Assembly (NCBI GenBank): GCA_002633005.1
Contig: NMRA01001181.1
Coordinates: 16,129-42,486, forward strand
Origin: Phoronis australis
Taxonomy: Eukaryota; Phoronida; Phoronidae
Length of the DNA stretch: 26,358 nt
Reading direction: 5' to 3'
The translations under genes and the position numbers were made by a program. Of this stretch, positions 17,971 to 26,358 are shown piece after piece. How positions within the stretch are numbered: the stretch's first letter is position 1; each line of letters opens with the position of its first letter. The notes below the pieces were generated by a model. That model saw nothing but the letters and a program-made list of their open reading frames with translations, did no database searches and had not been told where the DNA came from.

Positions 17971-18356
17971 ATTCCCCCCTTTCCTACGGAACGGGCACGC
18001 GACAGGAAGGTGAACACCAGGATGTCTCGCATACAGGTCATCAACGTCCCTTGGTACCTTTACCACCACAACACAGGTGAACACAAGGTCGTCTCTCATA
18101 CAGGTCCTTGACTCCTGGAACCTTCCACGCGCGCTGTCCCGAGGTCCGTGGGTACTAGTTGGCAGTGCTTCATCGGTAGATCATCCGTTTGCCGACTACG
18201 CCATTTGTAGTAATAGCCGAGATTACCCGACCCGGGGATCGAACCCGCGATCCCCATTAAACCGGCAAGCGTGCTAACCATTCAGCTAATAGGCAATTGC
18301 CCATTAGCGAGTAGCTAACAGAGGCTCATATAATTCACCGGAAGCACATCTACAAC
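17971..18356 (-). repeat. tRNA-derived SINE, copy 3 (longest)
   Basis: The tRNA-like head lies at 18356-18205 with box A and box B, followed by the body shared with copy 1 (GATGATCTACCGATGAAGCA, then GTCAAGGACCTGTATGAGAGA). An extra tail with CACCTGTGTTGTGGTGG and a second GACCTGTATG block ends in GGAAAGGGGGGAAT before copy 2. The 60-66 codon frames on both strands here come from the SINE and are not genes. Confidence 0.85.
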
Positions 18357-18950
18357 ACTATTGACATTTTTAAGGCCCATTTTATGACATTTAACTTACT
18401 CTCAAGTTCCAAATAGCCATAATATCTACAATCTACATGTTATATGTTTATTTATTTTGGTTTCGTTTTCCAGTCCATATGGCGCTTATTCGGGTCTAGA
18501 CAATACGTAGCTCCTTGGTTGGCTGGTTAGGGGCTACAATACGTCCCATCGCTTTTTGTATTAATTTGGTCACATGCATTTTAAACGGGAGGTAGGCAAA
18601 ATCTGCTCACCGATTGAGAGTTTTCACCTCGTGAAAAATATATTCTACACTTAAAACTATCACGTAAAAAGTACTTACTTTCTTCAGGGGTCCTTTCTAC
18701 TTCTACACCTATCTTCGATGAAGCATAGTTACGAGAATGAAGATGATTTTGGCGGAGAATTAAATCCAACTCCACTTTTTAGTCACTGTTAACTTTTCTA
18801 AGTGCGCATACAATAACCTCAAAGTATTTCAACTCAGTCACTTGAGTTAGGCAACGCTAGCGCGAGATTGATCGAAGCGCGTGACACAGGCACGTGACTA
18901 TTGCAAGATAGCATGGGAAGATATCAGGAAAAATTTGTAAGATTTGTGTC
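18357..18950. other. no firm gene; possible minus-strand exon at 18670-18780
   Basis: On the minus strand a frame reads LILRQNHLHSRNYASS and reaches GAAGAAA|GTAAGTAC near 18680, a good donor. It lacks an ATG start and does not fit FPGS phase. The 18840-18900 part is richer in GC, with GCTAGCGCGAG and an E-box CACGTG at 18892-18897, and could be a promoter. I do not call a gene. Confidence 0.25.
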
Positions 18951-19001
18951 TCTTAGACTTTTTATTTGTCAACATGCGTGATTTCACGTAACTTCCTCAA
19001 A

Positions 19002-19084
19002 ATGGCACCTGGTAAGAGAAATTGAGCAAACTGCAACAGATTTTCATGGATATGTTCAAGTTATGCTGACTAAATTTTTTCCAG
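19002..19084 (+). other. candidate start codon, tiny exon and 73-nt intron
   Basis: ATGGCACCTG at 19002-19011 is in good context (CAAAATGG) and is followed by GTAAGA. After 73 nt comes GCTGACTAAATTTTTTCCAG, a textbook branch point, pyrimidine tract and acceptor. The joined frame runs only about 40 codons with no recognised family. The splice signals are better than the protein. Confidence 0.25.
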
Positions 19085-20160
19085 TGTCATGGTTTGTGTT
19101 GATTATAACCCCACATATGCGTGTTTCATTCGATTTTATTTGCTGCAACCACATTTGTGATGCATTCGTGGGTGCATTTCAACGCTCCGCGTTGCTCTTG
19201 TAATAGTAGATGTGATCAGCAAGAGCTAAATAAAATGCGGTCTCAGGATAGTTGCATACACCTAAATGGTTACATTGTGTTTACTCCGGCAAATAAACGC
19301 TGATGACACGCATGCACTCGCTCACTCATACACGCAGACGATTTTCAAAACAATGGTCATCGTCCAGAGATTTTTCTCATGTTGCTGGGTATGGTCGTCT
19401 GCAGATTTGAACCCGTCTTGCTCTTAACTCTTATCCTGCTAAGCCTCTATTCAAACTACTTTCCCTGTGTGGTGAGCTGTTGTGAAGGTCACCCAGACTA
19501 ATGACCTAACAATTTTAAATTGGAAATTTGAAGAGGAAATGTTAATTTCACTGGAAAGAAAGCAAAATAAAAGTTGTCCAGAATTTAATGGAGATTTTCA
19601 CCATCTTTATAGCGCTATGTTCAAACCATTGTTTATGTTGTTCCTAAAAAAATTTGGGTTCTATTGGTGTACCAACATATTAAGAAATTACAGAAATAAA
19701 GAATAATTATCTGTGTTAAAGCGCAATATACAGCGTGATGAAGTGATGATCAAGAGCAATAAAAGATGAGCGCAAATGCGTGATGCTTGTTGAGCATTCC
19801 GGGGCATGAAAACACTTCAGGTCGTAAAACATCCAGCATTGAATTCTGATTTTTATGCTATCTTACTGTAAAATTTCAAATCTCTTGCTTGTTTTTATGC
19901 ATAATGTACTGTATAAAAAGTCTCGTATCTAAAGTTAGAAATTATGCTTCCGCGATAACCATGCCGTCATTAATTCAACATTAAGTTGTAGGTTGGTGTA
20001 ATGTCAGGCACTTCGTATTTGTAAGTTGATTCGATTTTACCTCCTTTCAATAGTTGAACAAAAGTTGATAAGCCGATGTCAAGACTGGAGTTGCCACTGG
20101 TGAACAAACAGCGAACAGTTAAATGTTTGTTTGGCCAAAGTTCACCCACTAAGTCATAAA
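19085..20160. other. no gene recognised
   Basis: The short plus-strand frames at 19121-19303 and 19482-19706 have no family features, and no repeat structure was seen. The region is AT-rich. Confidence 0.5.
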
Positions 20161-20199
20161 ATGGTAATTGCTGACCAAGGACACGCTTAATCTGAATTG

Positions 20200-20325
20200 G
20201 TCGTCTACGCTAGGCGACCACTTTGGCGACCCAAGTGCCGACCGCAGAGGCGACTCAGCAGACGCCTCCTAGCCGACCGTTGTTGGTCGGCTGGTGGTCG
20301 GCAAGACGACTGGTCGTCCAATTTC
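20200..20325. repeat. GC-rich cluster of inverted repeats
   Basis: GCCGACC-GTTGTT-GGTCGGC forms a perfect 7-bp stem at 20272-20291. The surroundings repeat GGCGACC, GCCGACC, AGGCGACT/AGACGCCT and GGTCGTC in both orientations. It is an isolated GC island in AT-rich DNA with no coding support. Confidence 0.6.
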
Positions 20326-20374
20326 TGACTTGTGGAACAAAAATTTGTGATGTGTGTTGTAAATCAACACTTTT

Positions 20375-20484
20375 GGACAAGGTATTTAACTCACTGACCA
20401 CAACTAATAGGGTTATATCACATAAGCAGAAATCAAAACTGAGGGACAATGCATTTGATTCACTGACCACAACTAATAGGGTTA
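20375..20484. repeat. 69-bp direct repeat, about 1.6 copies
   Basis: GGACAA..., followed by TCACTGACCACAACTAATAG, occurs at 20375 and again at 20444. The period (69) is a multiple of 3, which keeps an open frame artificially long there. Confidence 0.85.
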
Positions 20485-21200
20485 GGGCATAGTCTATAAC
20501 TTTGAGATGGTAACTTTAGGTCTATTAAAAGTATCCTAAATTGTCCAGATTCAATGAACCTCATGTGTGACACTAATCTGTCATTTATCCCTGACTCCAT
20601 GTCACAAAAAACAACAATCAAAATCTTACATGAAGTGAAAATCGATGAAAGTCCTAATCAGCTATGCACTGACCCTTAGAAACTAAAATGTTTTTTACAT
20701 TCATTTGGTACAGAAAAATAGGAAACAAGAAAAAACATTACCAATAAAACGTGATGAGTATGTACAATGAAACATATACAATGACAGCGATATCTAACTT
20801 TACTTATCGAAAGACATACTGGTAATTATACATAAAATGCAGCTCTGACTGGTGCATTCTGGTGTCAAAATTTTTTGAAAGTTACTACATCACTACAACA
20901 CCTAACACTGGTCATCAACTTGTTCCACAATACAACATCATGTTCAATTTGTTTCATGGAGTTTGTCCCATACTCCCTATAGTAGTGCACAATAGTTGTG
21001 GGGACAGCAGTAATACTATAGATTAGAAGATTACACAAATTCCAATAATAGTACAGACTATAGATATATTATAGACCCAGATTTTGGCCTCTAGAAAAAG
21101 AGAATAAAAGCATAGACCTGAATGGAATAAAAATATTTATACCTCAATTATCTGTTACTAAAGAATGTTTTCCTGGGAATCGACTTTAAGGTTTGAAACA
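20485..21200. other. no gene recognised, AT-rich
   Basis: I see no coding frame, tandem repeat or element end in this stretch. Confidence 0.5.
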
Positions 21201-21265
21201 TAAGATTGCATAATTCAACGAATACGGATTGTCAATTGCGGAGGTGTAAGCACCATTTCGTTTCA

Positions 21266-21583
21266 ACATTATCTGCTGAGTATCCACTGACATGTCATAA
21301 CATTAATCCATCATTATCCGCTGAGTATCCACTGGCATGTCATAACATTAATCCAAGATTATCCGCTGAGTATCCACTGGCATGTCATAACATTAATCCA
21401 ACATTATCCGCTGAGTATCCACTGGCATGTCATAACATTAATCCAACATTATCCGCTGAGTATCCACTGGCATGTCATAACATTAATCCAACATTATCCG
21501 CTGAGTATCCACTGGCATGTCATAACATTAATTCAACATTATCCGCTGAGTATCCACTGGCATGTAATCACATTAATCCAGTT
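21266..21583. repeat. 45-bp minisatellite, 7 copies
   Basis: GCTGAG landmarks at 21275, 21320, 21365, 21410, 21455, 21500 and 21545 are exactly 45 bp apart. The middle copies are nearly identical and the first and last are divergent. Because 45 is a multiple of 3, the plus frame stays open for 129 codons (21206-21595) as a 15-residue repeat of the type LSAEYPLACHNINPT. With no start context, signal peptide or family match, I treat it as non-coding. Confidence 0.95.
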
Positions 21584-21851
21584 AAAAGAAAATAAATTGA
21601 GACTAGTTCACAATGTTGGTCATAACTTTTGTGTTATTCGAGATATAATTGCATTGATTTTTGAAACGCGGCATTCTAACATGATTTGTCTTGAGACAGT
21701 AGAGCAACTGCGTGACATGCAGGGTGCTGATATTCACGGGTAAGTTTAGGTGAAATTTGAAATTACTTATACATGTTTAAGTTAATGAAATCAAATATTC
21801 CAATTTGTCGTGTCGTAATTTTGTTTACTTAAAAAGGGGAGATCATGACCA

Positions 21852-22018
21852 GTGTTCTCTATGACTTGTTTTGACTCGGTGCGCTTACCAGTTTGGATTT
21901 TGCCACGTCGAATTTGAGGGAAAGTGCGCCAAGCTTAAAAATTGTTGCGCCAGGCTTAAAACCTTGGAAGGCTTGGTACGCCCTCAGAATCTAATGAGAG
22001 CCTGATTTTACCAACAGT
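21852..22018 (+). repeat. dispersed repeat family B, copy 2
   Basis: This matches 2174-2343 along its length (CAGTGTTCTC, TGTTTTGACTCGGTGC, AGTTTGGATTTTGC, AAAGTGCGCC). Here it is not next to a SINE, which supports an independent family. Confidence 0.6.
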
Positions 22019-22055
22019 AAACATAGTTCATGTTACTAACAGGCAGTTAATACTA

Positions 22056-22183
22056 CAGTACTACGGTATATTCGCCGTAATAAGGTGCAGTACTACGGTA
22101 TATTCGCCGTAATAAGGTGCAGTACTACGGTATATTCGCTGTAATAAGGTGCAGTACTACGGTATATTCGCTGTAATAAGGTG
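22056..22183. repeat. 32-bp minisatellite, 4 copies
   Basis: The unit starts CAGTACTACGGTATATTCGC and recurs at 22056, 22088, 22120 and 22152, with one C/T variant splitting the first two copies from the last two. It runs into GGTGCCCGGGGCAC, a palindrome-containing block, at 22180-22194. Confidence 0.95.
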
Positions 22184-22621
22184 CCCGGGGCACTTAGTAA
22201 AATTCATTTCCGGGGGAGGCGCTTATTGTAACCTAAGGGGGTTGAAACCCAGTTTCCGAAATGGGTGAAATCGGAAGCTAGGATTCACCAAATTTATGCT
22301 ATGTGTTGTGTTGGTAGCCTATGACAGGCTTTCTGCAAAACTGTGGCGCAATGCTATCAAACTTCGTTGTTAAATTACGATCATTTTACATGAAATTGTG
22401 CTGAAACCCCAGGACGAAAACTCGCCGAAGTGCCACTGCTTCGCGATCGTTGACAGGGCACCTTGAATAAAAACACAGTTTCAACTCAACAAATTACCTG
22501 ATATCCTTACACAAGTTTTACATATAGCATCCCTAAGATTTTAAGTTCCTGAGGAGTAGGTATTAACCCTTATCCTGCACTAGGCGAGGTCATCCGACGT
22601 GCCAATTATCTTATTACAATA

Positions 22622-22886
22622 TGTGGGGTGTACTCAATCAACTATGATAAGCTGCAACACCTTACTGGGCTTCCCTAGGAGAGTGCACTCGCCCCAGGAC
22701 ACTTGTGATTTTCATTCAGAAATCGTAACAGCCCTGGCGCCAGTCCGCCAGATGTCGTTTCGCTGTAGTCAGCGCCCCCTCTCTCTCTCTGTTTCTCTCT
22801 GCCGTCTGCCATTTTGTTCTGGTATCGTTCATTCTATTCAGCTCTCAATAAACCTTAGTGTTTCGTCCACAGTTGTTCGTTCTGCA
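22622..22886 (+). repeat. possible solo LTR
   Basis: The segment begins TGTGGGGTG and ends TTCTGCA. It has a CT-rich stretch and a CTCAATAAACC polyadenylation-like signal about 45 bp before its end, as LTRs often do. No target duplication was found, and the ends are guesses. The 96-codon frame across it has no family features. Confidence 0.3.
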
Positions 22887-23079
22887 TAAACAATTGCCTT
22901 CTGGCATGGAAATTGGAATGCTATTTAGATATGTAAGCATGCACAAACCATAGTTCACAGTTTCCTCTACATTTCATTGATTTAAACCATATGGCTGTGA
23001 TTACTAGTTTGGAGGATATTGGCAGGTTTATGTAAGTGTAGACATACAGCCCATTTCAATTAATGTGGTTTAAAGTTAA

Positions 23080-23205
23080 ACCTGGTTTAAACTGGAATTA
23101 GACCTGCTTTAGAGATAATCTGCATTTCATAAAGGTGATTTAACTTTTAGACCAGTGGTTTAGTAAAACCTGGTTTAACTCCAGTTTAGACCTGATCTAA
23201 ATCAG
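23080..23205. repeat. imperfect direct repeat rich in GGTTTAA / TTTAGACCTG
   Basis: CCTGGTTTAA...TTAGACCTG...TTTAGA occurs at about 23083-23117 and again at about 23169-23202. A related inverted version (GCAGGTTTAACTTTAGAATT) lies at 25036-25055. It may be remnants of a small mobile repeat. Confidence 0.45.
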
Positions 23206-23329
23206 TTTTCATTTCCCCAAGGAGGTTATTACTTCGACCTGTATTAAGATCTTAAACAGTACACACCATGGATTTTTGCACATTATGAGTTACCGGTGGT
23301 CACAGACTAAATGTATTACGTAAAATTTA

Positions 23330-24138
23330 GGGCTGTTCCAGCAAAATCTGTATGGGAGGGGGGGAAGGCACTTTTATTTCGTACCCACCGCCCATATTTT
23401 TCATTTATTTCTCCAACCCATGACCCATAATTTTTTAATTATTTTTAAAAAGGTTAAAATTTAAAATCCAACACTTGCAAACAAATTGCCTCCAGGAGGA
23501 CCTGTTAAGAACTTAGATGATTGACAGACTAGAACTAGTTGTCTTGTCCAATATTTAAAAAACTAAAGTAGTCTGTGAGTAATACTTTTGGCAGCCACCA
23601 GGTGTCTCTGTTCACCATGTGTCTATAATTTTAATGAACATTTTTTCATTTATAAGGATCTATGAATCTCAAACTGTCTCCACGAACTCTTTTATACTTC
23701 TATGTCAAGTTAATATTGGAACTTGTTTGTCTTACTCGTCATACTTTTTATTTAAAAATCATCAATTTTCTTATATGTGTATGTTGCATAACGTTTCAAT
23801 TCAATAGGACTGCAGACAAATAGTTGGCTCAAATCAAGTTGCCCATGACTTGATTAATGGCTAAGTGAACATATTGCACTCTGTTCACTGGCAACATGGG
23901 ATTTTTTTGTATTGGGATAAGTTAGGATATGTGCCAATTGCATTTTTTTTAGTTTTGATGGCTGGAGTAACCAACCTTTCAACATTAACAGGTAAAAAAA
24001 TACCACCCATTTGTAATGCATCACTTCTTACAGGAACGACCACCCATAATTTGATTTTTTTTTCTGAAGACCACCACCCATGAATTTTTATTTCTACTGC
24101 CGTCCCCCCCTCCCACACAGATTTTATTGGAACAGCCC
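23330..24138. mobile_element. PIF/Harbinger-like MITE, 809 bp
   Basis: Inverted ends of about 37 bp are present: GGGCTGTTCCAGCAAAATCT at the left and its inverse (AGATTTTATTGGAACAGCCC) at the right, each followed inward by a G- or C-run. TTA flanks both sides (23327-23329, 24139-24141). A 3-bp TTA/TWA duplication and GGGC-type ends are typical of PIF/Harbinger. The interior has no transposase; its 72-77 codon frames are AT-rich noise. Confidence 0.85.
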
Positions 24139-24225
24139 TTAGCTAAACCCATGTTTATTTTGTGTAATTAGCTCGAAATTTTGATTTTTCTTTCAATTTT
24201 GCCAATTTTCACATTTGCCGCCATG

Positions 24226-24233
24226 TGACGTCA
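24226..24233 (+). promoter_or_regulatory. CRE (TGACGTCA)
   Basis: A perfect palindromic cAMP-response element lies 39 bp upstream of the ATG at 24272, as in many compact promoters. Confidence 0.5.
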
Positions 24234-24271
24234 TGGGTTGAACACAAGAGATCAGTGACTAGCATTGAACA

Positions 24272-24538
24272 ATGGCGGAGAGCAGGGAATTTGAAAGCGA
24301 CGACGATTATGAGCAAGAATTGAACAAATACTATGAAGAAACGTACAGGAATGGTGGCCAGGATGAGGAAATGGGGTTGCACGAAAGCGAGAACAAGTTT
24401 AATGTGCTTCCTGCTGCTTACTTTTCTACTTTGAGCCTTACGAACTGGATCCTCTCGCGAGAGAAGCGGCCTCGGGCTCAGCGAGTCAACCCAGTCATCA
24501 CAGACGATCCTGATTTAAGAGCTGATGTTTCTGAATGA
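24272..24538 (+). CDS. small acidic protein or first exon, unrecognised
   Basis: The ORF is 88 codons from an ATG in strong context (AACAATGG) downstream of a CRE. The N-terminal half is strongly acidic and Tyr-containing (SDDDYEQELNKYYEETYRN) and looks like a real protein. The second half (SREKRPRAQRVNPVITDDP) is basic. At about 24425-24450 a different frame reads FYFEPYELDP, which resembles the FEP motif of P2X7-C-terminus-like proteins common in aquatic invertebrates. A frameshift or a short intron is therefore possible. A polyadenylation signal AATAAA lies on this strand at 24987-24992. It overlaps no other plus-strand gene. Confidence 0.45.
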   Translation: MAESREFESDDDYEQELNKYYEETYRNGGQDEEMGLHESENKFNVLPAAYFSTLSLTNWILSREKRPRAQRVNPVITDDPDLRADVSE

Positions 24539-24551
24539 TAAATATTGTCCT

Positions 24552-24782
24552 TTATTGAACCAGGCCTTCATCGTAACGTCTCCTGTGACTGGAGTCGAAA
24601 CACGAGTCCTCAAAGTGGGCAGAACACAGAGTGGCCCCGGACCGAATTGCTTGGTCCACGATGACGTCCCACACTCTAGTTCGGCGCACAAAGCGATGCC
24701 ACTTCTGCGCAACTTTGGTACCCTTCGGAACACCGAGACGTTCTCCGCCTGGCTGCTGTTGCTGCACCCTCCGGAAACACAT
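24552..24782 (-). pseudogene. THAP-type zinc-finger domain fragment
   Basis: The minus-strand frame shows the second half of a THAP DNA-binding domain: Pro19 and Trp28 in GVPKGTKVAQKWHRFVRR, then C53-x2-H56-F57 in LCSAHFEDSCF. One upstream Cys (C2) fits the second zinc ligand; the first lies outside, because an in-frame TAG occurs five codons before the ATG. A TAA, overlapping AATAAA (CAATAAAGG), ends the frame right after the domain, without the AVPT-type end. It is a decayed copy, or an exon whose missing part is spliced in. THAP proteins are DNA-binding regulators or transposon-derived. Confidence 0.65.
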
Positions 24783-24986
24783 TTTTTGATCCCTCTACGA
24801 ACCTTCTCGACGCTAAATGTAGCCTACTTTGCTTTCACTTCACTCTGTACACTTTGTCTCTGAACTGAACAGTATGGTGAACGACTTGGGTTCAACCCAT
24901 GACGTTGTACATAATTATGTTTTCAAGTTTTGCGTGTTTCTTAATGAGCTGTGCACTAAAGGCACTGAAATCAAGTAAGATGTAAT

Positions 24987-24992
24987 AATAAA
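24987..24992 (+). terminator. polyadenylation signal AATAAA
   Basis: A canonical AATAAA in an AT-rich context lies about 450 bp after the stop of the small acidic ORF and is the likely 3' end signal of that transcript. Confidence 0.4.
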
Positions 24993-25068
24993 ATTTATTT
25001 TGAGGTACTAAAGTCATGTTGTGTACACTTTAAAGCAGGTTTAACTTTAGAATTGGTCTGACCCAGAT

Positions 25069-25239
25069 TTAATAAGGCAGGCTTGTATGATATAAGTGCA
25101 ACTGAATGAGGCTGTGGTGTGCATTTAATAAGGCAGGCTTGTATGATATAAATGCAACTGAATGAGGCTGTGGTGTGCATTTAATAAGGCAGGCTTGTAT
25201 TATATAAGTGCAACTGAATGAGGCTGTAGTGTGCATTTA
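25069..25239. repeat. 56-bp minisatellite, 3 copies
   Basis: AATAAGGCAGGCTTGTAT recurs at 25071, 25127 and 25183. Each copy ends GAGGCTGTGGTGTGCATTTA or a one-base variant. Confidence 0.95.
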
Positions 25240-25614
25240 CAACGCAGTTTTAGAGTGAGAACGGACAATTTTCAATATTTAGGACGACACAAGATCAAAC
25301 GTAACAGGGGGGACCAAGAATTTTTAAAGAGAGTGGGGGTCGGATCAAGGATTTTTAAAATGAAGGCCTGGGTCAACAATTTAGAAATTTGATTTGACAT
25401 CACTAAAATCGAGGGAAAAGATGTTTGGACCCCTTGAACCTCTGGATCTGTCTATACGTAGACCAGTACGTACTGTAGGGTATCCTTTGGATTCAGATTC
25501 TGAAGGTTTGAGCAGAGCGTCATTGTCGCAAGCACTATGACTAAAAAGGTATCTAATGATTATTCTAACTAAGTTCCTTCTCGATTGGTCCCCGGTTTAA
25601 GGTTGCCGGTCAGG
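25240..25614. other. no gene recognised
   Basis: G-rich patches (GGGGGGACCAAGAATTTTTAAA, then GGATCAAGGATTTTTAAA) repeat loosely within 25305-25370. No coding frame is seen. Confidence 0.5.
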
Positions 25615-25621
25615 GGTCCTG

Positions 25622-25785
25622 CCCCAGAGGCGGATTTAGAGAGGGGCCAGGGGGGCCATGCCCACCTAAAATTCTCCCAAATTCCATTTGGCAGTTTGAG
25701 GGTGCGAATGCCCTGACGAGCAAAGTCCTGGCTAATACTCTGTCCTAGCCTCCCTAACTCAAAATCCTGGATCCACCCTTGTGTC
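25622..25785. repeat. MITE-like repeat with imperfect inverted ends
   Basis: CCCAGAGGCGGATTTAGAGAGG at the left and TCAAAATCCTGGATCCACCC at the right are imperfect inverse copies around the GGATCCAGGATTTT type of end. It is C/G-rich and non-coding. The ends are approximate. Confidence 0.4.
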
Positions 25786-25993
25786 CCCCCCCTTTAGCTG
25801 CAAAAAAGTAAATGACATTGAAATAAAGGTGTGCATTTACTATGTTGTGGTTAATTGTGAACAAGTACTTTAAAGGCGAAGGCAACCTTTTTTCATGTCA
25901 TTTTGAGCTAAAATAAGGTTGGTTGGTTATCCTAGACATATTTTCCACTTAATTACAGATTTTCGTAATTTTATTAATTATTCGTCTGCTTTT

Positions 25994-26030
25994 CCGGAAG
26001 TGACGTTTTAGGAGGCAAGCATTTCGCGCC
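25994..26030 (+). promoter_or_regulatory. ETS / CRE / E2F promoter cluster
   Basis: CCGGAAGTGACGT (25994-26006) combines an ETS site and a CRE half. TTTCGCGCC (26022-26030) is a canonical E2F site, directly followed by AAT so that CCAAT overlaps it. It lies 110-145 bp upstream of the THAP ATG, where a TATA-less animal promoter would be expected. Confidence 0.6.
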
Positions 26031-26138
26031 AATTTCTTTTCATATAGTCTGACTGTGAGAGCTGCCGAGTCAGTCATTGTTCTACCTCGGTTGTGTTAAG
26101 TTACGTCGTCGTTTGCTTTCATTTACTAGTCAGTCAGT

Positions 26139-26358
26139 ATGCCACGCTGTTGCTGCGTACCGGAATGTACTAATTATAGTATCACGCGCACTTTGGGAGT
26201 ACCTTAGCATCGCTTTCCGATGGATGACACACTTCGCCGTACTTGGCTCGTTCGTGTGAAGAACGCAGCGTTACCCGTCCACGCAACGTACAATGCAGTC
26301 GAGAATTACCGTGTGTGTGGCATGCACTTTCTGCCGTCCGATTACGAAAGGGATTTGT
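26139..26358 (+). pseudogene. THAP-domain protein, 5' end, with in-frame TAG
   Basis: The ATG at 26139 opens MPRCCCVPECTNYS, the start of a THAP zinc finger. The frame then reads TLGVP, a TAG stop at 26205-26207 (codon 23), and continues HRFPMDDTLRRTWLVRVK and YRVCGMHFLPSDYERDL to the window end. Zinc ligands C5, C10, C60 and H63, the invariant Pro and W36, and F64 are all present. The stop therefore replaces a single residue of an otherwise intact domain, usually Phe or Tyr at that position. A promoter-like cluster precedes it. It is a recent pseudogene, a null allele or a base error. The gene continues past the window. Confidence 0.8.

Noticed and set aside
18581-18775. FPGS exon 1 at this upstream site
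   Set aside because: The donor leaves phase 1, which would put exon 2 into a stop codon, and there is no ATG.
24525-24863. 112-codon plus-strand ORF
   Set aside because: It is the antisense shadow of the THAP fragment, whose zinc-finger motif is clear on the minus strand.
23065-25075. A 2-kb element bounded by inverted GTTTAA-rich ends
   Set aside because: The similarity between 23070-23205 and 25036-25073 is short and imperfect, and no target duplication could be fixed.

Overview
The window looks like a draft-assembly stretch of an invertebrate animal genome. There are no bacterial features. It shows spliced genes, tRNA-derived SINEs, an LTR retrotransposon, several terminal-inverted-repeat elements, many minisatellites and two N positions (3770, 16405). 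THAP zinc-finger genes and this repeat mix fit a marine invertebrate, perhaps a non-vertebrate deuterostome. The species is not determinable from the sequence and that guess is weak.

Left part (1-10319, minus strand): this is the 5' portion of a folylpolyglutamate synthase gene (FPGS), which adds glutamate tails to folates. Three coding exons are clear. Exon 4 is 1151-1265, exon 3 with the ATP-binding loop GTKGKGST is 4627-4745, and exon 2 is 9397-9552. Their splice phases join without a gap, and each has AG/GT borders. A first exon near 10140-10160 is plausible but unproven. The gene runs off the left end of the window. Its introns are packed with repeats: a SINE, a 476-bp duplication broken by an N, a family of ~440-bp modules ending in a palindrome, a nest of direct and inverted ~0.3-1.1-kb repeats, and short tandem arrays. 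Two of those arrays overlap splice sites. A 55-bp array copies the exon 3 donor at least five times, and a 28-bp duplication copies the exon 4 acceptor.

10437-14717: a complete but dead Ty3/gypsy-type LTR retrotransposon on the minus strand. It has two 145-bp LTRs (TG...CA, about 9% diverged), a 5-bp target duplication GTGTG, and gag, zinc-knuckle, protease, reverse transcriptase, RNase H and integrase segments. These are broken by frameshifts, a stop and losses at catalytic sites. It sits in the same orientation as FPGS, with its 3' LTR immediately upstream of the FPGS start region.

15106-16613: an element with 128-bp terminal inverted repeats and a 9-bp target duplication (Mutator-like in form), followed by a 62-bp miniature with the same ends. 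The same 9-mer occurs three times.

16614-23300: mostly gene-poor. It holds two head-to-tail SINE copies on the minus strand, a few unrecognised candidate exons (17324-17459; 19002-19011 plus 19085 onward) and more minisatellites.

23330-26358: a PIF/Harbinger-like MITE (TSD TTA, GGGCTGTTCC ends), a small acidic ORF with a CRE upstream, a minus-strand THAP-domain fragment, and at the right edge a THAP gene start with an ETS/CRE/E2F-type promoter but an in-frame TAG inside the zinc finger.

The most interesting biology is the tandem amplification of splice sites at both ends of FPGS intron 3. Use of the more distal copies would put a stop codon into the message. No previously unknown enzyme system was recognised.
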